From Capitulum mitella (Eukaryota > Arthropoda > Thecostraca > Pollicipedomorpha > Pollicipedidae): DNA of 64,000 nucleotides. A model generated the notes under the pieces. It worked only from the letters and a program-made list of their open reading frames with translations, was not told where the DNA came from and searched no databases. The DNA lies in NCBI GenBank assembly GCA_030062745.1, contig CP099847.1:24166923-24230922 (forward strand), read 5' to 3'. This document shows, in pieces, positions 44,101 to 56,100 of the stretch (position 1 is the stretch's first letter; every line of letters begins with the position of its first letter). Both the position numbers and the translations under genes were made by a program.

Positions 44101-47100
44101 ACATGGCGCTGTATTACCCCAAGTGATATCCCTTCCATCGGCCATTGGCAGGGTCAGGACTTGTAAACGCTGCGAATGGTCAGTCAAATGCCATGCACCG
44201 ACATCATAGTGCTGCCAAATACTGCGGCACAGCACCGAGTTTAGAAGAGCGAGCAATTGTGTAAAACGACTGCACATTGACCTAACTTTCATAGAGCCCT
44301 TCTTGAGTCACTCCTGATGCATGTCGAACGTTGAAATTTGGATGCAGTGTGTATAAAATGTTACGATAAGTCACCAAATTCCAGCGCGCGGGGGAACAAA
44401 AAACAAGCGGGGCCGATTAAGGATTAACTGATGTAGCGGAAATGAGGTGCTACGAAACCATACGCGGAAATTTCGGTATCACTGGTCCTTCGTTCCTCAT
44501 GTCCCGAAATTCGAATGGTCTTTAACACGATGTGGATGTGTTTTAACGGGTTATATTTAACACGGCATTAGAAATGCGTCCTTTCCTGTTTGAATGCAAA
44601 CAATGTACCGCTTACGTAGACCGCTCATGCAAAAGATGTTGTATTGTTGATGTTGCAAACATTTTGTTACGGTGATTACGTGCAACGCCAAAGGCCGAGT
44701 GAAATCTGGTCCTGGTCGTTATATTGCTTATAGATGCGGCGACGGTGAGCAAGATGGGAGATTCCCTGATAATTGTAACACTGTAGTGGACACTCCCATA
44801 CTTGATTGATTTCATCCGATTTCTTGTTTTCATTCGAATTATTCCGAACAGTGGCATAGCCAGGATTCTGGTGACGGAGGGGGAGGAGTAACGGCTAAAA
44901 TAAAAAGGTCTGATACGTACTACTCTTAGCATTTTATTCCAGACATGGCGATATTAAGGTTATGAAATAGTAGAGATTCTGGATTTAAAATGCATTACTT
45001 TTAATAGGAAAAATTATGTTAAGCAATGTATGTGTGACAGTGACTAGTTGTTGGACACCTCTGACCATTAGGGAGGTCAGTTGCTCTTCTGACCTCCTCG
45101 GGCTACGTTACTGATTCCGAAGCACCGCCATCTTGACGACTAGACGACTTGCACCTCGGATTACACAGTAGTATGACTGCCAATCATTGCATCCCCTGCC
45201 GCTGACGTCACACCCTTTCCCCGCCTCGGCACCGCCCGCCGGCCGCCGCCCACCCGGTGTGCAGCGTCGGCCGCAGATTTGAAGCTTCGTAACTTCTTCA
45301 TGCAGTTGTAAATCTGTCAGATTTCTAGGTATTGTTCCGATCGTACCTCTGGGCATGAAAATCCGCCAACTGCCAAAGATTGGAATATTCCAGTTTACCC
45401 ATCCGAACAGCGACGGATTACGGATTTTTCCGGGGAGGCGATTTTTTAGAGACGTCAAAACGATGCTGTGGAGGCACCAGAATCGCACCGAAAGGGCGCC
45501 AAAACGATGCTGTTGGGGCGCCAGAATCGCACCTTTTTTGGCCCTTCCGGCGCCAAAATCGCGCCGAAAGTGCGCCAAATTCGGTCGTAACGCGTTAATC
45601 ACGAGAAGCGCTCAATTGTTTGTGACGGGCGGCGTCAAACGGTTTTCGAGGGCCTTCTGACTGGCAGGCGCTGGAAATCGGGATGTCCATAATGTATATG
45701 AGCATATTATATGACACACATGTGCTATATTATTGCCACTTTCGTGATTGTACAGGGGCGTCTAATAGAAGGGCGTCCATGTCTTGTTACAAAAGCACGC
45801 GGTTTCATATGTGCGCTCTTCAACAGTAGAGCGCCTTTGACTCAAAGGAGAAAATTAGCCCCTGAAAAATTGGATCAAGCAGTACTCTGAGCACAAAAAA
45901 ATAACATAAACTCTGTGCCTCGGTGTCACAAGGGAGCCTTTCTTACAAAAGGGAGCGTATTACTAAGATGTTGATGCCTCGTCGATTTTCCTTGGTCGTT
46001 ATTCCCAAGACAAGGATGTCGTGGTCCTTCAACCGGGGTTCCTTCGTTTCTAAGTGAAGCCTTTTGACTGGCAGGACGCCCTTAGTCCATTACAGGGGCG
46101 CCTTCTTGGTACTGCAGTAGCTACTTGTGAACGCCAGGCCACCCAGACTCCGTCACATTTGTGCCGGTTCGCTGTAAAGGGGCGTCTTTTAAACGACATT
46201 GCGCCCGCGCTTTATCGCAGAGGCGCCTTTGTAGGGCCACAGGTGCACCTTGAACGACAGGGCAACCATACTCTGTTGCTGGGCGGTTCCTTGATGTCGC
46301 AGGGGCGCCCGGGGCGCCATGGAACACCAGTACATCATTCCAGATGTATTTCCGTGATGTCTTAGGGGCGCATTTTAAATAGCGGGACGCCCAGGATACA
46401 GAATACCCCGTCATAGGGGCGCACTGTTCGTGTCACAGGGGCACCTTTTGAACGACAGGATGCCAGTACTTCATCGCAGAGGCTTGGTGTCACAGGGTGC
46501 CTTTTGAAAAGCAGAGTTACATACACGTACTAATAAATAGATTCATTTCCAATGTCACTGGGATGGTCTGTCAAATAATACGGCACCACGGTCATCTGCA
46601 GGTTGCCGTTAAATGTTATGCAGTCGAAGGCGCGCCTTTTGAACGTTGTGCCATCGAAGGGGCGTTCTGTGTCACACCGCGTCGTGCAAACGAAAAGATC
46701 GTCTGTGTGCTACAACGGGGGCAGCCTCCTCGATGTTAGCTGGGCGTCGTTTCGAGGGCGCCATATCCCCTCACACAGACTCTTCCTTTTTGTCACAGGG
46801 GCGCCTTTTCAACGCAAGGGCGCCCATACACCATCGCAGGGGTGTTTTTGTGTGCTGTGTCCTATCGGTGTCATATAACTATGTGTTAACGGCGCATTTT
46901 TAATCCGGCTACGCCTGGGGTCTTCAGTCCCTCCCCCACCACCTGGGAGGGGGATTAAAATCGACTCCCTCCGCATCTCAGGAACTAAGAGTTCGATGTA
47001 TATCATTCAAACAGCAATCGATAGGGCGTGTCTTTTTCGTCACAGGGCATAAAATTTGACCTCTTGTCGTGACCCGTGACATCACAGGCCACGAAAATGT

Positions 47101-50100
47101 GGGAATTTACGGCCGAAAAACATGCGATGGTTTTAACAAGATCGAGGAAGTGCGTCACTTGAGTGACAACCTCAAAATTAATATCAGACCAAAATATCAC
47201 AGTTTTGTGTATCTGGTATGGTGCAGTATGTCCAGGGAAATCTATCCTGGAGAAGTCGGGGAGAGTTTTTAAACTTACGGTTGTGAAGTTGCGACCAAAT
47301 GTGTGGTACTGGTGGCCAAACACTATGAATACTATCGTACTCCTGTCTGCTCTTTCCTCATCAGATTCGGCTTCTCCCCTCTTTCCTTGTGCTGCTTCAA
47401 TTCATGGTCACACGCACATCACGCAACACCATCCGTACGTCTCGCATTGCTAGTAGTTCGGCGACCAGTAGCAGCTCCGGCCGGCACCGCCCGCCAGCGC
47501 CCGGCGGCAGCCGACCCACGCGAGGATGCCCGGCGGGCCGGTCCATCTAACATATATCGCGTCATAGACAATACTTTGTCTCCGGCTGGCAAAGTTCTAG
47601 TACCGTTAGATACAGAATTAACCAATAATGTGTTGTCCGGAAAATCGTAAAGGTCTATGGATCCATTGGATCATACTTGTGAAATAACTTCCAAAAATTG
47701 TGACGTATTTGAACCATCAACTGATAAGTCCTCTGTTGTAGCGCCTTATCATAGAAAGACAAATCACTGGCACCATTCGGTTTCTTGCTTAATTCCTTAA
47801 AACATCATACGCAATTTGCAATATTTTTTTATTGGATGCATAGCCACGTTGCCGAATATCAGATCACCACGCACAGGCAGACACACGCGGCCGCAAATCG
47901 CTCGATATCGTGGCAGTAGGTTGCTTTTGTTTCCGGTAAAATACAACCCATGTGGAAAATTTATACGTTTTCTTGTGCCAAATTGATCAACAGAAAGATG
48001 CCGAAAGTTTGGTGGTGTCATCGTGTACGGTTTGGATGCAATCGGCGGCGGAAAACGGAGGGAAGATCAGTGAACCCACTCCCCCCTTTAAACCCTCCTC
48101 CTGGGCGGTCGTGACTTACGGACGGGCGCACACGAGCCATATTAGGATCGTTTCCTGGATGTTACAGGAGCTTCTTTTAATATCAGTGCGCCCATCGGTA
48201 TCACAAGGGTGGACGATGTCACGTGTGCTCTTTTTAACGACAGGGTGCCTTTGTATGCACGGGCAACATTCGTCAGTGCGTTGTTTCCAAACTCTTATCC
48301 CCCTTCGACGGCTAACAATTTCGCATTTGGCGCCCTCACACACTGAAGGGTGGCCGCCCCCTTCGTCCCCCCCTCCGATCCCTGCGTGCATCCAAGTACT
48401 CAAAGTCAAAAATGTATTCGAATGGTGATATCTGGACGGAGTTCAGAAAGTTCATGCTGTTGTGCGGCGTGTTTTTGGCTCCGGGATGGTCTGTTGAAAC
48501 GTGTGCGCGGTTGGGATTGTTTACGAACTTCGAAGAATGAGACCGACTGAGAATGGCTTTGCTTTCACGGGTCGCTGATTCAGGAGTTGCGCAATAACCT
48601 GTCTGGTCGTTCACGGCTGCTTCCGCGCAGGCGAAGGTAAATAAGTACTTTTCGTTGATCCTTCCCTTGGCTGCCGCCAGTGGCCTTTGAATGTTGCTGC
48701 CGCCCCATCGTCGGCGGAATATTTTGCCTGGCCATGCATGTCGGGACGCGGGGCCGCTCCCGCGGCGGTACTGCAGTGCACGTGCGTGCACGTCCGAGGT
48801 AGCCGTCTCCGGCGGGATGGTGCCTGGACCCGCGGGAAGCGTTTACCGCGCAGCTGAGCGGCAGTGAAGCGATGGCTGGCTGGCATTAATGCCTCGTAGT
48901 GGAGCGGGGGACGTGCTGGAGATAAGTTAAGCTTGTTACACCGGTAACTGAGGTGATCCGCTCAGCGGCCATGCGCATGCCATTGTGTACGATATCGGCC
49001 AGGATGGGACTGGTGGGGTCCTGAGCGTGAGGCTGAAGCGGCGCTGCGGCTTGCGTGGCGGCTAAGACCCTGACCTTGTTGGAGCGCCAGACAGATGTGC
49101 GCTGTGCCGCGAAGGTCATTGGCTGCCGCGGAACCCCGTGAACCCGGCTCCGTTTGTGGAGTGTGGCTTAGGACCCGGGCGCGTCGGCCCGTTCTGGTCC
49201 GTTATATAGCGGCCGTTATCATTCGTTAGCCTTGTCTGGGCACGGATTACCGAGTCTGGGTGGGTGGAATGCTGCAGGCTACTCTTGACTGGGAGACCAT
49301 CCCAGTCAAGAACAGGTTGTTTTTTTTAAGACGACTGTATCCTTGTAATCCTTGGCCACGCTCGTCGATAGTACCTCATGAAATGATTTTTAACGTAGCA
49401 TGTCTTGACAGAAAACATCGCACTTCGGTTGTAATTGGTCTGAACACTCTTGTGTGATTAAGCATTCTGACCCAGCTTGTTACAAACGCTTATAAATAGC
49501 AATACTCCATTTGTTTGTCACATGGCCGAAATATACCCTGCTTGCCGGTCGGAGTGGATGTCCCTGTATCGTGAGAATCGCAAACCGTTTTTCCGAACTG
49601 TCCTCTTGTTCTCGTTAGCCTTCACGGAGCCGGCCCGTTCCCGCCGGTCCGCCCGCCGTCACTGACCCGACCTGACCCGCCGACCCGCCCGCCGTCACTG
49701 ACCCGACCTGACCCGCCGACCCGTCCGCCGTCACTGACCCGACCTGACCCGCCGACCCGCCGTCACTGACCCGACCTGACCCGCCGACCCGCCGTCACTG
49801 ACCCGACCTGACCCGCCGACCCGTCCGCCGTCACCGACCCGACCTGACCCGCCGACCCGCCCGCCGTCACTGACCCGACCTGACCCGCCGACCCGCCCGC
49901 CGTCACCGACCCGACCTGACCCGCCGACCCGCCCGCCGTCACCGACCCGACCTGACCCGCCGACCCGCCCGCCGTCACCGACCCGACCTGACCCGCCGAC
50001 GCCGTTGGCAGGAGGCAGGCCGAGGTGGAGATCACCGAGCAGCCGGCTCCGAAGGCTCTCCGGTTCCGGTACGAGTGCGAGGGCCGCTCGGCGGGCAGCA

Positions 50101-53100
50101 TCCCGGGCGCCAACTCCACCTCGGACAACAAGACGTTCCCCAGCATCAAGGTGGTGGGCTACCAGGGCCCGGCTGTGGTGGTCGTCTCGTGCGTGACCAA
50201 GGACCCGCCGTACCGGCCGCACCCGCACAACCTGGTCGGCAAGGACGGCTGCAAGAAGGGTGTCTGCACGGTCAACGTCAACGTCGACACCATGTCGGTG
50301 ACGTTCCAGAACCTGGGCATCCAGTGCGTCAAGAAGAAGGACGTGGAGGAGTCGCTGCGGCTGCGGGAGTCCATCCGCGTGGACCCGTTTCAGAGTGAGT
50401 CCCGCGAGCCGTGGGCTCTGTCTGCTGCCGTGGCCGGCCCGCAGGAACCCCTTGGTGTCGGAATGCTGGAGGCGGAGTTGGCGCCAGTTGTGTTAATATG
50501 TGTGGGGTGCTGACCTGGTCAGGAGTGACATTACGTGTCGCCATGTGGCGAACACAACTCCTCACGACGGCTTCAGTCGGAACATTTCCGACCTCCTTTG
50601 CGCCAGGTCGTGATGAGCTGGGATGACTCCCGAAGGGTCTTTGACGGGATAAAGCTGGTTCGGTCCTATCATGTCCCGATCCCCCCCCCCCGATGGGTCT
50701 TTGACGGAATAAGGTTGGCTCTGCTCCGGTCTTGGCCTGCACAGGTGTCTGGGGTGTGAGGGGGCGGCGGGGGCTGGGGAACGCTTGAGATAAGTGGATC
50801 TCCCGGCTATCTGCGGGAAACTTTCGCAGATTACGGCTGGTGGGCTCCCCTGCCGGAAGTGAGCGGCCGTTAGACTAAGAACGATGACCATCGCTGTCGG
50901 GTCTGGGGCCGGTACCGACTCCTCTCGTTGCCGGCCGGCGCCGGCCGCTCCAGTCGGCGGCGGGGCGGAGCCGGCAAGGCTGGCCCTCTGACGTGTGTTG
51001 CCGGCTGCCGCGGCTGGCGGCGGGCCAGGACCGGGCCGGCCGACCGGCAGCCAGCGACGCAGGGGACCCCGGGCCGGTCCCGCAGGCCGGCCGGCCTCCC
51101 GTCCGGGACAGGCGCGGGGCCGTCTCGTGGATGACGGGGGTCTGCGGCGGCTGCCGAGGGTTAGACGAAGCTGAAGGTAGAGCGGTGCCGTCGCCAGGGC
51201 GTCTGAGTCCGGCGTGGCGACGATGCTCGGTCGTCAGAGGCTCCTCTCAGTGGTCGAACGCCATTGTGGTGCTTTGTGGGCGCGTCGGCGACTCCGAGCG
51301 AGTTTTTGATTCAGATAAAATGCGCAGATTCGTGGGGTGTGTGAGGCCCTCCAGATTCATGGGACCAGAACCATTTTTAGAAAATTTATTTTCGTGCAAC
51401 ACTTGAGCGCGGGCTAAAAGGATTCGAAGTCGACAGACCCAGCATCTTACCGGCCCCATGGGCTGCTACTCCTATGCGCATGTCAAATGAGCGAGAGGGG
51501 AATACATTGACCGTTGGTTTGGACTCTGGAGTTCACAGGGCAGGGACGATCTGTACGTCAGGAAGGTCGATTTACAGGGTGTTGGTTCGTAAAATTTCGC
51601 TGCCTGCCTCGGCTTTGTGATCAGGCATTTCCCTCCGTGGCGACTTTCCCACCATCAACGTACGAATTTTCCCTGGTTCTGCACCAGGAGAGGTGCACGA
51701 GTCGTGTAAACAGGAGCACGGTACAGAGCGCCACGGACGATAAGATAATGTTTGGGACGGGCCATGCAATTTCCTGTAGATAGCTCAGCGTGGGCGTGAA
51801 GTGTGGGCCCGTGACCGGGCTGAGCGTTCGTCGTTGCTGGGTGGACCGATGGGGGTTTCTTGAAATTCGTAACAGATCGTGGTCTTCGTTATAGGCAGAA
51901 CAGAATGAACATGCCTGAATGGTAATTTGCACGTTTGATATGCGGACTGCCCAAACGGACTTAAGGGCGGTTCGTGCGCAGTTCGTATAATGTCTAAAAC
52001 AAAAAGGGCTCGGTTCGTTATTTTGTCTTTGTCTTGCACATGCCTCCCGTATTCCGCAACGGGTTTCCTAGGTGACTGGTTTCTTCACACCCGCCGTTTT
52101 TAGTTTTGTGGGAAATGGGTTAACAGCATGCGGTTTTATGCGCATAGCAGTCCAACGAGAAGTGCTTGGAACGGGAAAATAAAAACCGAATGCCCAGGCC
52201 CATGTAGGTTTCCTTGGAAGACGACGCGAAACCGTGTGTTTTAGAAAGCTGGGCGGCCGATTTAAAGGCTGTTCATTGCGGGAGCACCAGCCCTCAGAGA
52301 AGGCGTGCTACAGCGTGAGGGCATGAACTGGAGTCGCAGGGCCATACAAGGCTGACTAACGGTAGCCGCGTGGCCGGTTAGCGAGCCGATCTGGCCTTCA
52401 TTACCGCGTGCCCGCCTCAGAGTGTCACGGTGTGTAAACGCTCAGTGCCCTCTGTCTCTCATACCGGCTCACTTTCCCTCTCGCCGCGGCCCCCTCTTCA
52501 GCTGTGCCGCGCCAGACAACGCCAGTCGCCGGACTGGCAGCCTTTGACAGCCCTCCTCTGCCTCGCGTCCCCTGCTGAGCGCGGCCCTCTCCGGACGTGC
52601 CTCGGCAGGCATTCCCCACTGGCACTCAGCCAGTATGGTAATTACTGATGGTCCGGCATTACCTCAGGTAGATGCACTGCATGCTGCGGGTCCTCAGCGC
52701 CGCCTTTCCTGTTATTTTGGTGCCTGCTCGCGTGCTTCTGTATTTTCAACCGTCTCGGCAGTGGCTAACATACCAGCTGTCTTCGTGGCGTTCACCGTCT
52801 GTTGTGCTGCTGTGTAACGTGCTGTGGTCTCATTTTGCCCTTCGTGCGTCTCTCGCTGGCGGTCCTGTAGCCGGTAGTCGATGACGGGTGGGGCCCTGTT
52901 TGTCGTTGTTTATCCCATTTCGTCTCTGTGTGGCGCTCGCGTGACCGTTGGTCGGTTTCAAGTATCGTTTTCACTCTGTGGTCGCGCCCTTTATCCAAGC
53001 AAGCCTGCTGTGGTCGTCGTCCTGCCTCTGCCGGCTATCCCCTCCGCCGGCCCGCCCGCTGCTCTGTTTACCGTCGGCTGACGTCACGGCCCCCGGCTGT

Positions 53101-56100
53101 GACGTCAGTGCGGCGCTCTGGGGCCGCCCGGCCCCGGGGATTTGCCCTGTGCTGACCGGCCGGGCCACCGTGGACAGCCCTGCCTCCGTCAGGCGGGCTT
53201 CTCTGTCCCGGCCCGGTCCACCGTGGACAGCCCTCACTCCGTCAGGCGGGCTTCTCTGTCCCGGCCCGGTCCACCGTGGACAGTCCTCCCTCCGTCAGGC
53301 GGGCTTCTCTGTCCCGGCCCGGTCCACCGTGGACAGCCCTCCCTCCGTCAGGCGGGCTTCTCTGTCCCGGCCCGGTCCACCGTGGACAGTCCTCCCTCCG
53401 TCAGGCGGGCTTCTCTGTCCCGGCCCGGTCCACCGTGGACAGCCCTCCCTCCGTCAGGCGGGCTTCTCTGTCCCGGCCCGGTCCACCGTGGACAGTCCTC
53501 ACTCCGTCAGGCGGGCTTCTCTGTCCCGGCCCGGTCCACCGTGGACAGCCCTCCCTCCGTCAGGCGGGCTTCTCTGTCCCGGCCCGGTCCACCGTGGACA
53601 GCCCTCACTCCGTCAGGCGGGCTTCTCTGTCCCGGCCCGGTCCACCGTGGACAGCCCTCACTCCGTCCGGGGGCGGCTGTGTCCCTGCCCGGTCTGCCCT
53701 GTGTCCTCTACATCGGTTATCCGGTCATGGCCGCACGTTGGGGTGTCACTGACCAGTTTGCGAGTGGCGGCGTGGGTGGCGTTGAAAATCTCCGGTCGGA
53801 TTTTGGATGAAATGTATCGCCGATCGCTGCCGTACCTTGCGTTACAGCGTGTGTCACCACCACTGCACATTGCTCCTGGAGAATCACGTATTTTCGAAAC
53901 ATGAAATTATTGGGCAAAGTGGCATTCGTTCGCGTCCACAAATTGCTCCGGTATTGGCCTTTGTCAAGTTCTGTAAGTGGCCTTACAGTCGATGTTTTTA
54001 TTGTCGTCTGACCTTACGTAGTACCGGCGGAAATACCAGGGGCTGGTCCTTCCGGCACTTTCAGCATCCAACGAAACCAAGTAATGCTTTTCTCAAGGCT
54101 CTGGTAGCTGTTTCATGTGGATTCTTAAAATGTTTGTGGCTGTCCATTATGTCACAAGAGTGACGAATTGATACGTAGCGGAAGATAAGTGTGAATCCCG
54201 TTCATGTGTATAACCAAAAAAGGAGCGGAATGGGCACCTCGTTGCTCATTTCTGTTCTTGAGGTGGAAAATAACTATGAGCACCCGAAAGGGGGACCGTT
54301 CGATCTCGGTAATTTTGGATACCGTTTATGCGATGGTAGGAACGAAAGATCCTGCAGTCGTCATCACCACTGGCCCAGAAGCCCATCAGATGTGAGTCGC
54401 TGGACGGCTTGGATGACCTCGACCGTGTGACCCCGACTGTCTGCCCCTGAAATGACCGCTGACCTGACGACTGACCCCGTGACCGACCCATGACCACCGC
54501 AAACTAGCTGCCCCTTCCCCTCTCACCCCTTTCCCTTGCTGATCCTCGGCGGACCCCCGACCCCGCTGATCTCCACCGCCCCTGGCCGACTCCCACTGAC
54601 CCAGCTGACCCCGGCTGGCCCCCGCTGACCTCCTCTGATATTGTCCGGCAGCCGGGTTCGACCACCGGCTGCACCCGACCACGATCGACCTGAACACGGT
54701 GCGGCTCTGCTTCCAAGTGTTCGTCGAGGGCCGGGAGCGTGGCAAGTATGTCGTGCCGCTGAAGCCCGTCGTCTCCGACGCCATCTTCGACAAGAGTGAG
54801 TGCCGTCCGCCGGCCGGCCGCGGCGGCCCGTGAGCGCCGAGTCACTCACGCGGGGGGAGTGCCCGTGCTGTCCAAGGTCGAAGTCGGGCGGTGGTGCGAG
54901 GACGCACTTCTGGGCCCAGTTTGGTTGCCCCAGCCGCGGGAAGGGGTGGTTTGTGGATGGCGCCTGTGTGATATGGTGGTGGCTCCCTCCTTGCCTCGCG
55001 GTGTCGATTTCTGGGTCATTGGCCAAGTGAGACACCACGTGCCGCAAAGATACGTGCCATTCGGTGTGTTACGATTGGCGCATATCCGCGAGTTTATTCC
55101 TCAAGGGACTCATGGCCCTTTATCGTACTCGGCGAATTGAGTAGGCTCGCCTTTCAGTCGACGAGTGTTGCCGGAATCCCGACCATCTCCGGTGATCAGG
55201 CCAGATTAGCCGTTCAATGGGGCTGGCGTGTCGGCGTGACTCACGCGCGAATGAATGGACGCCGCCGTTGCCGCTGCCGGTGCGCCCTGAGATTACGGTG
55301 ACTCACAGCGTCGGCGCCGCGATCGATTGGCCCGCCCGGAGCCCGACCTTTAGAAGCCGCGTAAAGCCCGAAAGGAGCGTGGCCCACGCTGCTCGTGCCG
55401 TGACTCAGACGTGCCGTGTATAGTCACAGCAGGTCATACGAGGGCGCCGGGACTGCGCTCTGGAGCCGTCGGCTTTATTATTGTGATATTGATTGTTGTA
55501 ATTGGAGTCAGGTGTTGAAAGGGTTTTACGGGAATATTACTGTCGGTTTTTCCGGGCAAAATGGCACCAGATGGCCTATTTGTTCCATGAACAAGACTCC
55601 AAGTGTAGCAGACACGGCGTCAAACGTTCGTTGGGCTGCCTACGTAAAGGGCTTAATTACCGTTGCTTACCTTCATGGAATCATTAGCCCTCCTTGTAAC
55701 CCATGGTATGCCCTTTGATGACCCACTGCGGTGAGCATTCCGGCAGTAAGTCTTTCTTACCATTATCGTACTGTTTTCAGAGTCAATGTGCGACCTGGTA
55801 ATATACAAAATGTCCGACTGCTCGGCGTCAGTAGCCGGCGGCAAGGACATCATCCTGCTCTGTGACAAAGTGACCAAAGGTGAGTCGCACCGACCATTCC
55901 CAGGCGTTGGACGTCACATATCTCTCGGCCGCTATAGGACTTAACGTCAGGAGATGGTGAGCCTGGCACGACCGATGACCGTCCTGACGCCACTCTGCGT
56001 CTGCACTCCGTCTGTACTGCTGTTGCGCAGCAGCGTGAACCGCAGCTCCTCAGCACGTGGGGCTGCGTAACATCGGGCCCGGCCGGTTTTCTGCGTCTGC

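Larger units (their letters stand above)
33444..50011 (+). other. Dorsal intron 2 (16.6 kb)
   Basis: Mostly AT-rich, gene-free. Contains an ATTCGG-rich tract (34358-34455), a decayed LINE reverse transcriptase (36560-37745, minus), a perfect 11 bp hairpin (38323-38355), a TTAAA-rich tract (40617-40700), a hAT-like MITE (44849-45113), a 44 bp repeat (45457-45585), a GGGGCGCC-rich array (45750-46870) and a 36 bp minisatellite (49655-50000). No intact nested gene is seen. Confidence 0.7.

Noticed and set aside
46895-46925. GGCTACGCCTG, which resembles a third MITE end
   Set aside because: No matching inverted end or 8 bp duplication found about 265 bp to the left.
49655-50000. CRISPR-like array
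   Set aside because: The units are contiguous without unique spacers and the genome is eukaryotic. It is a minisatellite.
52948-53904. 318-residue Pro/Arg/Ser repeat protein
   Set aside because: It follows from the 53 bp minisatellite, and the other two frames give equal ORFs. There is no start context or splice support.
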